From Medicago truncatula (lineage: Eukaryota; Streptophyta; Magnoliopsida; Fabales; Fabaceae), in NCBI RefSeq assembly GCF_003473485.1, contig NC_053046.1:38587832-38651831 (forward strand): a stretch of 64,000 nucleotides of DNA. Direction: 5' to 3'. Positions 45,460 through 54,043 of the stretch are shown here, in pieces. The stretch's first letter is position 1, and each line of letters begins with the position of its first letter. A model generated the notes under the pieces. That model saw only the letters and a program-made list of their open reading frames with translations, was not told the DNA's origin and ran no database searches. The position numbers were made by a program, and so were the translations under genes.

Positions 45460-48400
45460 TCAATTGTTTGTTCTTTTCATTCTTATGTTAAACGTATGCT
45501 CAACAAGTCTAAGAAGCCATTGGGGTTTTCCAGTGAAGAAGAATACATTATATCCCAACAGCAACCCAAATATTGCCCCACATCCATATCCGATCACTAC
45601 CGTTTTCCAGCCAAATCCTGATTCTTCTTCGTCTTCAGATGTTGAATGTGGTGGCAGATCTTTCTCGTTTTTGCATGATTTAGACAATGGGAATCCACAT
45701 AACATTGTATTTCCTTCATAGGAATCATTTTCAAATGTAGCAAATTGTTGACCCGTAGGTATGACTCCCTCAAGGTGGTTGTTTGAAAGGTTCAAGAATG
45801 ATAGGAAATTCAAATTTGTCAAAGCCACAGGAATTTCACCCGTCAACTGGTTTTTTGAGAGGTCTAACCACTCCAAATGTCTCAATTTACTCAAAGATTG
45901 TGGAATGGTACCTGTGATTCTATTGTTTGAAAGGTTAAGACCTTTGAGAGAATTTAATTCTCCAATGACTAGAGGAATTTTTCCTTCAAACAAGTTATTT
46001 GATAAATCAATAGTTGTGAAAGTAGTCAATATCTTTGTTAGCTCCATAGAAAAACCTTTCATTGTGACCACCACAGAATCATTATAGTAATTGTTCTTAC
46101 CCATGTATTGCAAACCAATCTGGCTATCATTCACATTCATCATTCCTTGAAAGTTCTTGATACATGATGTTGGCAAGGATCCACTAAAATTGTTACCGAA
46201 GATGTCAAAAATTCTTAACTTAGAAAAAGGATGGTTGGTGTTAGAACAGGTGATTGAACCATTAAGTTTATTTGATCTTAAACTGAGTACCTGTAACTCT
46301 TGTAGAGTTTCTAGCCAATTGGGAAATGTATCCTCTATGTTGTTGTATCCAAGGTCCAAAATTTTGAGTTCTGTACAGTGAGCCAAAGATTGAGGTAATG
46401 GTCCTTCTAATTGGTTGCCATTCAACTTTATAGTCTCGAAGGCATTTCCTCTGGAAAAAGTTTTAGGCATGCTTCCATTAAGGTTGTTCATTTGCATATC
46501 CAAAACGGAAAGAAAAGGAAATGTTCCCAGGCATTTTGGAATTATGCCTGTCAATTTGTTGTGGGCCAAATTGAGCACGTTCATGGAGCTTGCTTGGCAC
46601 AATTTTGAAGAAATGTCTCCTGCGAAGTTGTTGTTTGAGAGCAAAAAGTATTCAATGCCATCGGATGGAATTGGAATGTCTCCTTGCAATTTGTTGAAAC
46701 TGAGGTCAATGTAACTAATTTCATGGGCAATATCATTCAATGTGTTTAAGAGCTTCTTATGAAACCATTTGGGAATTTTCCCATGAATGTTGTTATTGGA
46801 GAGATCTAATGTTTGAAGTTTTTGTGCGTGGAATTTAGGAAAACTATTAATATTAGCAGAAGATAAATCTAACATCTCAAGGTTGGGTAAGATGGAGTCA
46901 GCACTGCTATTAGTGTTGATAGAAAGAAAACTATTGTGCGAAAGATTGAGGAGAATTAGATTTTTAAGTTTTGAAAATTGGTGAAAATCCACAACACCAC
47001 TCAAGTTTGTTGATGACAAATCTAATTCAGTAAGATTTTGGAGTTGAAATATTGAATTTGAAAAATGACCTTCTAGGTTGTTATTTGAGAGAGTCAAAGA
47101 TTGAAAAGAATATGTTGAAAACTCACCAATGAACCCTGTGAGATGGTTGTAATGGAGGTACAACTCTAACAATGAAGGCAAATAATAACACCACTGTGGA
47201 ATTGTTCCATTTAACATGTTATATTCTAGACCCACATAGCTCAATTTTAAACGTTTTGTAATTTCAATTGGAATTGGGCCAACTAGTTTGTTAAATGATA
47301 AATCTAAATGAGAAAGGTGGGGTAGATGAAAAAGTGATGATGGAACTTGGCCTGTTAGGCTGTTGGAGGAAAGTGATAAATATTCCAATTTGGTTAAATT
47401 TTGATAAACATTTGGAATGCTACCGCTAAAGTTATTATATCCAAGGTCACAATAAATGAGGTGTGAGGGGTTTGAAAGTAATGGTGAAATCTCACTGTTA
47501 AGTTTATTTCTTGAAAGGTCCAAATATGTTAGTTGAGTGAGGTTCCACAAAGATAGAGGAACCATCCCATCAAAATTGCAACCTAAAAGGTCTAATTGAG
47601 TAAGAGACTTCAATTGACCTATGGAATAAGGAATTTCACCTGAGAAAGCAGATAAACGGAGGTTCAAGTACCTTAGAGGAGTGCTCCAGTTGGACTTTGG
47701 AAGTTGACCACTAAGGTTTTGATTAAATGACAAATCCAATCTTTGAAGATTAGGTAAAGAGAGGATGTCACTTGACAAATTTCCTTGCAACTGAGTGGAT
47801 GCTAGACTAAGAGAAACCAAAGAAGATGACAAATTCGTTAACAACGACAAAGAGCTCTCTCCAATTGAAGACATTTTCACTCCATTCAGATGAAGCTCCC
47901 TTAAATTAGTAGCATTATGAATGAGTTTCTTCCATGCGAATGGATTGAGTTCCAAAGAATCATAATTGTTAAGATCAAGGGATACTAATTTTGACAAATG
48001 AGAGATTTTGGAAGGAATATTACCACTGAGGTCACAGTATGATAGGTTTAGATGTGTGAGTTTCACTAAATCACTAATACCAATAGGTATTGAAGACTCA
48101 GAAAAATGATTAAAAGCCAAGTTGAGTTGTTGAAGGTGTTTAAGCTGAAAGATGGTGCTATTGGGATGTAATTCACCTTTCAGATTGTTGCAACTGAGGT
48201 CCAGACCAATCACGTGATCTGACATGGTGTCGCACGTGACACCATCCCACTCACAACAATCTGTACTGTTTTCCCAAGATTCTGTCTTGAAAGAAAAAGA
48301 GAAACAACCAAAGTACGGATTGGGTTGAGATGAAGTGTTGAGAAGAAAAGAGTTTTTGAATTGTAATAAGGCAGAGGTGTCATGATGGTTGCATAATGAG

Positions 48401-48486
48401 AAAGTGTGGGTAGTAAAGTGAGTAAGCAACAACAACGAGAACAAGTGAAGGGCAAAACAAGGCAAAAGAATAAAAAAGGACCCCAT
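45460..48486 (-). CDS. Cf-9-like LRR receptor-like protein, copy 5 (intact)
   Basis: An intronless 1008-aa frame. It has a signal peptide (MGSFFILLPCFALHLFSLLL, cleaved near FSLC), a CCEWDGVTC cap and about 28-30 LRRs. The island NDSVVVTMKGFSMELTKIL is followed by the last LRRs, the acidic EDEEESGFG spacer, a membrane helix at about 960-984 (GYGCGAIFGLLLGYNVFF) and a 24-aa basic tail. No kinase is present, so signalling would need partners such as SOBIR1 (family knowledge). The start is supported by the signal peptide and by a TATA-bearing family promoter block just upstream. The C terminus is about 10 residues shorter than in copy 2, ending RMKRTNN. It carries the RLP family LRRs without the duplications seen in copy 2. 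Confidence 0.95.
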   Translation of the reverse strand: MGSFFILLPCFALHLFSLLLLTHFTTHTFSLCNHHDTSALLQFKNSFLLNTSSQPNPYFGCFSFSFKTESWENSTDCCEWDGVTCDTMSDHVIGLDLSCNNLKGELHPNSTIFQLKHLQQLNLAFNHFSESSIPIGISDLVKLTHLNLSYCDLSGNIPSKISHLSKLVSLDLNNYDSLELNPFAWKKLIHNATNLRELHLNGVKMSSIGESSLSLLTNLSSSLVSLSLASTQLQGNLSSDILSLPNLQRLDLSFNQNLSGQLPKSNWSTPLRYLNLRLSAFSGEIPYSIGQLKSLTQLDLLGCNFDGMVPLSLWNLTQLTYLDLSRNKLNSEISPLLSNPSHLIYCDLGYNNFSGSIPNVYQNLTKLEYLSLSSNSLTGQVPSSLFHLPHLSHLDLSFNKLVGPIPIEITKRLKLSYVGLEYNMLNGTIPQWCYYLPSLLELYLHYNHLTGFIGEFSTYSFQSLTLSNNNLEGHFSNSIFQLQNLTELDLSSTNLSGVVDFHQFSKLKNLILLNLSHNSFLSINTNSSADSILPNLEMLDLSSANINSFPKFHAQKLQTLDLSNNNIHGKIPKWFHKKLLNTLNDIAHEISYIDLSFNKLQGDIPIPSDGIEYFLLSNNNFAGDISSKLCQASSMNVLNLAHNKLTGIIPKCLGTFPFLSVLDMQMNNLNGSMPKTFSRGNAFETIKLNGNQLEGPLPQSLAHCTELKILDLGYNNIEDTFPNWLETLQELQVLSLRSNKLNGSITCSNTNHPFSKLRIFDIFGNNFSGSLPTSCIKNFQGMMNVNDSQIGLQYMGKNNYYNDSVVVTMKGFSMELTKILTTFTTIDLSNNLFEGKIPLVIGELNSLKGLNLSNNRITGTIPQSLSKLRHLEWLDLSKNQLTGEIPVALTNLNFLSFLNLSNNHLEGVIPTGQQFATFENDSYEGNTMLCGFPLSKSCKNEKDLPPHSTSEDEEESGFGWKTVVIGYGCGAIFGLLLGYNVFFFTGKPQWLLRLVEHTFNIRMKRTNN

Positions 48487-48730
48487 TTAGAGCAACTTAC
48501 ACCGATTCTCTTTTTTTACTTTGATGATTTAGGATATACCAAATGATTAGCCTCTATTTATATAGGAAACATAACTTGAAACTAAGGGGCAAGGACCAAA
48601 AAGTCTGACTTATTAGATTGTTTACAAATTCAGTCTAGCTATTCCCTTGTTTTAATGTGGGGTGCTTTTCATAACCGTATAGTGATATGACAATTGGCAA
48701 CAATATTAATTCAATAACAATCATAGAAAA
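48487..48730 (-). promoter_or_regulatory. RLP copy 5 promoter block
   Basis: A TATA-like run on the minus strand (about 48554-48564, 'cctatataaatagagg') lies 70 bp before the ATG. 'gggtgcttttcataacc' further up is a diverged piece of the family block. Confidence 0.5.
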
Positions 48731-49793
48731 GTTTGGTGTTCATTAAACTAAATAACATATTGGAAGACCAAGACTTTTCGAACGTAATTAGCAAGTTGGA
48801 ATCTTATTGCAAGTTGTGATAATAAGATAACAAATTCATTTAAGTAGCAATCAGAATGAGTAATTTGCTTAAAAATACACCTGAAATGAAGAAAATAATA
48901 ACAACATTAATAATTGTCTTTAGAAGCGGAGACTTCTTCAACTGTATAGACTTTAGCGCTCAAGGTGGATTACTCTTGGCAAGGATACTTTATTTTATGT
49001 GTTTTTTTTTTCTATGGTTCTTAACTAAACTACAAAAATTTCTTTAAATTTATAATTTCCTCAAAGCTTATTATAGCACATAAGAAAATGCACTGAGCAT
49101 ATAAAAAGAAAAAGTATTAAGTGTCATATGATATCGATACTCTACTATTGAGTTCTACTGTAAACCACCTTTATAAGCGGTTCATCATGGATCACTAATT
49201 AAAATTATTAAATAATTCAATGATGGATGACGTTACTATTCAAAAATAAAAACTCATGATGTTTCCTATATTTGCGACTAAGACGGTGACTTGATTGGTG
49301 TATGTTCAGTGCGAGCTAATAATAATTTTACATTCTCCCACATGAGATTTAACATTGTTACATTCCCAGAGTTGGATTCAAACTCACGACATCTGATTAG
49401 GCTGGAAGAGGTCACTTTCATCTTACCCAACTAATCTTGGGTTATTTTATGTTGTTTTAATTAAAATAATATGTCCTCCTTCCCAAATCATAAGTTGCTT
49501 TACAATACTAATAAGATATGTTAGGCTTAGGTGAGATTGTATTCAAAAGATAAACATATTCATATGTACTACCATCATCCATTTTCTTTGATGGCGGCCG
49601 AGATTTGAACATCGAACCTTGTATATTTTTATGCATTGTCTATACCAATTGAACTAAGCTCACGAGGACCTACCAACATCCATTTGAAGAAACAACACAT
49701 ATCCAATCAATTACAGCTAGGAGATAATTGGATAAAAATGTCCAAAAATGAAGCAATAAAGTCTTGAGCATAATTTAGAAAGTATATGCATTA
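48731..49793. other. Spacer: RLP distal flank, SINE and MITE remnants
   Basis: 48850-48990 shares 'gctcaaggtggattactctt' with 53411-53430 upstream of the split RLP. 49588-49672 has 'gagatttgaacatcgaacct' and 'caattgaactaagctcacga', a SINE remnant. No gene is seen. Confidence 0.45.
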
Positions 49794-49798
49794 TTGCA

Positions 49799-50585
49799 TG
49801 TTGTATATGTCTTCAAATTTGTGAAGTTGAGAATGTTGGAATCGTGACATGATTTTGGCATCGTGGTACGATTTTCAAGGCAGTGAGCATGGTTTTCAGA
49901 GTGTCCAATCGTGACATGATTTTGGGAAAACGTGACACGATTTTTGGCTTGTTGGGCAAGATTTTCAGGATAAGGTTTGTCGTACCTTGGGTCGTACGCA
50001 TCAATCGTGACACGATTGGAAAAAAAAACGTGACACAATTTTGATGTTGAAGACTGCTATATAAGTGTTCTTTGCAGATTTTGAAGGAGAGCTTGAAGAG
50101 AGAGAAACTTGGAAAATCAAATGAGGTAACTTTAGGGTTGAGGGTCTCTTGGGTTGGGAAACATTGTAAACACTTTGGTGAGTGAAAATCATTGAGTGTC
50201 TTATTCATTGGTGAGATTGGGAAGGAAAAATAAAAGGTAGAAATTAGGGTTGTTCTTTGTGAACTTGTCAAAGTTAATTTCTTGTAACTCTTTTGTATCT
50301 CTTTGTAAGAACTCATTGATAGTGGATTGGAGAGATCAATCTCTCCTCCAGAGTAGGTCAAGTTTGGACCGAACTGGGTGAACAATCTTTGGTGTGTTTG
50401 TTTCTCTCTTCTCTCCCTTTATCTTATGCTTGTGGTTTTGTGCTTTTCATTTTGATTACTAGATTAGACCTAGGTGTTGTTATTATTGTTGTTGCTTGTG
50501 TTTACTTTGAAATTGGTTACTACTTCTTTTGCTCCACACATCATAGTTTTTTGTATTGGTGTGATTTTGTCCGGAATTCACAACA
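49799..50585 (+). mobile_element. Solo Copia-type LTR with exact 5-bp target duplication
   Basis: Starts TGTTGTATATGTC and ends GGAATTCACAACA, so the 6-bp ends are perfect inverted repeats. TTGCA flanks it at 49794-49798 and 50586-50590. Inside are repeated 'cgtgacacgattt' units and a TATA-like 'ctatataagtg' at about 50055. At 787 bp with no internal domains, it is a solo LTR. The paralogous flank near 45280 lacks it, so it inserted after the RLP duplication. Confidence 0.85.
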
Positions 50586-50819
50586 TTGCATAACAAAGCC
50601 ATGAAAATAACATGAAAGCAATTGTTCACTAATTTTCTTATTTTGTATAACAACTATTTTTTTGACAAATTATTTGTATAACTTGAAATAGGAAAAATAA
50701 TAATTTTAAAAGATATAAGACTACATTACTCAAACAGAGAAGTTCAAATTACAAACAACCGTATCTATATTTTTTAAAGACTTGCATCAAATTAATTCAT
50801 TCTATGTGATTTGCAAGGG

Positions 50820-51310
50820 ATCAATTGTTTGTTCTTTTCAGTCTTATGTTAAATGTATGCCAACAAGTCTAAGAAGTCATTCAGGTTTTCCAGTGAAGAA
50901 GAATAGATTATATCCCAATAGCAACCCGAATATTGCCCCACATCCATATCCGATCACCACAGCTTTCCAGCCAAATCCTGATTCCTCTTGATCATCAGTT
51001 GTTGAATATGGTGGAAGATCTTCCTCATTTTTGCATGGCTTAGACAATGGATATCCACATAACATTGTATTCCCTTCATAGGAATCATTTCCAAATGTAC
51101 CAAACTGTTGACCTGCAGGTATGATTCCCTCATGGTGGTTTTGTGAAAGGTTTAAGACAGAGAGGAAATTCAAATTTGTCAAAGTCACGGGAATTTCACC
51201 GGTCAATTGGTTTCTTGAGAGGTCCGACCACTCTAAATTTCTCAATTTACTCAAAGATTGTGGAATGGTACTTTTGATTCCATTTTTTAAGAGGTTAAGG
51301 CCTTTAAGAG
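50820..51310 (-). pseudogene. RLP copy 6, C-terminal fragment
   Basis: Minus-strand reading runs SLKGLNLLKNGIKSTIPQSL, then the last LRRs, CKNEEDLPPYSTTDDQEESG, the membrane helix GYGCGAIFGLLLGYNLFFF and GKPE, where a stop falls before the tail. Similarity to copy 5 stops abruptly near 51310. Upstream coding sequence is replaced by plus-strand DNA; the matching N terminus is at 52535-52728. Confidence 0.88.
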
Positions 51311-51324
51311 AATGTCGATGTTCG

Positions 51325-51415
51325 ACAATATGCACTCTAACCAATCTTAAATATAGACCACACATTTCTATAATGCTAATGATTTAATGTTGTTGTCATT
51401 TGTCATATCACTGAT
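51325..51415 (+). promoter_or_regulatory. RLP upstream fragment in opposite orientation
   Basis: 'ctaatgatttaatgttgttg' and 'catttgtcatatcactga' match the plus-oriented RLP upstream block at 22575-22660. It sits directly before the LysM-receptor fragment and points toward it. Confidence 0.6.
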
Positions 51416-51427
51416 ACTCAACTAAGC

Positions 51428-52500
51428 CTAGATATGCTCTGTGTTTATTTAAGAGTGAATGTTCCATTCCCTTGTGATTGCATCAATGATGAGTTTCTTG
51501 GTCACACGTTTCTGTACGAGCTTCAGCCAAGAGATACATATGCTTCCATTGCTGAGTTGACTTTTAGCAATTTGACAAATAAAGGGTGGATGGAGAAGGT
51601 CAATAAGCTCTATTCCTGATTCTGTGATGGTTAATGTTACTGTTAACTGTTCCTGTGGAGAAAGACTGGTTTCCAAGGATTATGGTTTGTTCGTAACATA
51701 TCCTCTTAGTTCTGAGGACACTTAGTTTGGAGTCCATTGCAAAGGATACCAAGATGGATGCTGAGTTGCTGCAGAGGTACAACCCAGGTGTGAATTTCAG
51801 CCAAGGAAGTGGTCTGGTTTTTATTCCAGGGAAAGGTAACATATTTTATTTTGCTTTTATTTGAGTTTCGGTATTTTGAATTTCAAAATTTGTCAAAAAA
51901 GTATTTCAGACCTGCTTGAATTGACTTATCTGCGTTTATCTGCTTGTGAGACTGTAGAGAGCTTATGAAAAGAACTTACAATAAGTTATTATTATGCCTT
52001 TATTTTTTTCTTTTACTATAGAAATTACTTATGTGGTAAGCGCTTCATTGAGTTGTTTATCCAAACAAAGCGTTAATGTTTGACTATATTATCCAATTTA
52101 ATATTCATTCTGTTATTGATTTTTTCCTTTTAACTTTGCAGATAAAAATGGAGTTTATGTTCCCTTGCCCCACGAGTAAGTTTTAATCGGTTACCCTTCA
52201 TGCTCAGTGCTCACAACAATGAACATTCATATGTTTTGTTCGATAATCATTATTTCTATTTCCTTTTCTCTCTTGCAGAAAAGCAGGTTTGGCCTTCAAA
52301 CATATCAGAGAATCAGCCATATTGATTCCTATTTGTTTTTGGCATGTCTCTCTGAGCTTAAATTTCTATCTATATAAGCAGGTCATTTAGCTAGGAGTTT
52401 AGCTACTGTTATCGGAGGAATATGCATGGTTCTGTTATTAGCAATTTGTATATATACTAGATACTTTCGAAAAAGAATGCAGAGGAATCTAAATTGCCAA
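51428..52500 (+). pseudogene. LysM receptor-like kinase (LYK/CERK1-type) fragment, kinase missing
   Basis: The first open stretch reads RVNVPFPCDCINDEFLGHTF and on to TYASIAELTFSNLT. After a frame change comes MVNVTVNCSCGERLVSKDYG, then GLFVTYPLSSED. After another change comes SLESIAKDTKMDAELLQRYN, then PGVNFSQGSGLVFIPGK, ending at a GTAAC donor (51835). This covers LysM1-LysM3 with the CxC pairs. Further exons fit in phase: 52142-52175 (DKNGVYVPLPHE), an apparent 8-nt microexon 52279-52286, and one from 52382 with the membrane helix ATVIGGICMVLLLAICIY. Sequence then runs into RLP DNA before any kinase exon. The signal peptide is also missing. LYKs perceive chitin or Nod factors in legumes; this copy cannot signal. 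Confidence 0.88.
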
Positions 52501-52534
52501 AAATATATCGATACTTTCGAAAGAAGAAAAAGAG

Positions 52535-52728
52535 GAAAAATTATGCCCCCAAAGTTGAGAAATATCGGGTTTCGATGAAGTGTTGACTGAAAGAGTTTTT
52601 GAATTGTAACAAGGCAGAGGTGTCATGTTTGTTTCACAGTGAGAAAGTATAGGAAGTAAAATGAGTAAGCAGCAACAAGAAGAACATGTGAAAGGTAAAA
52701 TAAGGCAATAAAATAAAAAAGGACCCAT
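52535..52728 (-). pseudogene. RLP copy 6, N-terminal fragment
   Basis: ATG at 52728 begins MGPFLFYCLILPF. One G is lost in the second codon relative to the other copies, so the signal-peptide region is read in the wrong frame. DNA similarity to the RLP start continues to about 52535 (cap region before CCEWDGVTC), then stops at the LYK junction. Confidence 0.85.
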
Positions 52729-53000
52729 TTAGAGATACTTACACTTTCTTCTCAATATTCTTTCTTTTTTACTTGAGGATTATGTATGTACCAATCCATT
52801 AAACTGTAGTTATTTATATGGGAAACACAGCCGAACAAGTCTTGGCATGCTCTTGTTTTGTAGTAAGGGACGCTTTTCTTCAACCGTATGAGGCACTCCA
52901 TTAAGAAGAATTTTTGTGGTTGCAATTTTAGACTTTTAGTGATATGATAATTGATAAAAACATTAATTTATTAGCATCCATAGACATATTTGGTGTAGGT
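52729..53000 (-). promoter_or_regulatory. RLP copy 6 promoter block
   Basis: The minus strand carries 'caagagcatgccaagacttg', 'catacggttgaagaaaagcg' and 'gcaaccacaaaaattc', with a TATA-like run near 52808-52816. It is one of the best preserved blocks although its gene is dead. Confidence 0.65.
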
Positions 53001-53566
53001 TTAAGAGGGTAACGACTGAAGAAAATGAAAACATGAACTAAATTAAATAACATTTTCTACAAGGGAAGACCAAGACTTTTGAACCATATGTAATACTTAA
53101 GTTGCAATCCTAATTTGCAGGTTTTTTTTTTTGAAGAAGCCCTAATTTGCAGGTTTAATAATATGACAATTGACAACAACATTAATTAATTAGCATCCGT
53201 TGAAATGTATGGTGTATGTACTATATTTAAGATTTAAGATAGCACTCAAGTTGGAATCTTATTGCAAGGTGTAACTTAATTTATGTGATAACAAATATTT
53301 AAATAGAAATCACAATGAGTAGTCTGGTTAAAGAATGACATAGGAAATGAAGAAAATAACAGCATTAATTGTATAGAGAAGCAAAGACTTAGACTTCTTC
53401 ATCTTTATAGAGCGCTCAAGGTGGATTACTCTTCCGAATGGATACTTATTTACCAAAAATTGGTTAATGTTATGATTTATTCAATGGATGATTGCTCACA
53501 TTTTCAGAAAAAATGTCCATTGGGATTACGATCCAATCCATTGAGCAATTTGAAGGGCTTATTGAA
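53001..53566. other. Distal RLP flank
   Basis: 53160-53430 repeats pieces of 48700-48990. Short ORF at 53421-53630 has no recognisable domain. No gene seen. Confidence 0.4.
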
Positions 53567-53577
53567 CAATTACCTTA

Positions 53578-53743
53578 TGAGAATTGTTCTTCTCATCTGT
53601 TTTTGCTCATTCCCGTCCTACATGAGTTAACTCACGCTGAAAAATACACCTACGTGAGTTAACTCATGTTGAAAATACATCTGCATGAGTTAACTCACGC
53701 TCGGCTATTTGACGGGAATGAGCAAAAACAGATGGAAGAAGAG
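53578..53743. mobile_element. MITE with internal 'gagttaactca' repeats
   Basis: Inverted ends share 'catctgtttttgctcattcc' with its complement at 53715-53735. Direct repeats CAATTACCTTA at 53567-53577 and 53744-53754 flank it. The centre holds three copies of the palindrome 'tgagttaactca' spaced about 33-34 bp apart. Confidence 0.8.
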
Positions 53744-54043
53744 CAATTACCTTACCTTATTCTATGATACTTAGGCCCACTAATGATCGATGATATGAAT
53801 GATGCATCAAACAACGGTGCTACTACTTCATATGTTCACCGACACAAAAATTTAACACAACATTAAACTTTGATTCATTTTATGCTTATGCATATAGCAA
53901 TTATCAAGGACACATCAAAGGGAAACAAAGTTATATGATTAAAAATATTCTTAAAAAGATAAAAACTATGAACAATAAGATAGTTACAAGATCTTGCAGA
54001 TGTCAGGGGAAGAAGATTTAAGCTATAAGGCTGAATTCAAAGC

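Noticed and set aside
49775-50385. Minus-strand ORFs with repeated 'RVTI' residues
   Set aside because: Antisense reading of the LTR at 49799-50585, whose 'cgtgacacgattt' repeats create the pattern.
51121-51387. Plus-strand ORF over the RLP copy 6 C terminus
   Set aside because: Antisense shadow of the minus-strand LRR fragment, running by chance into the rearrangement junction.
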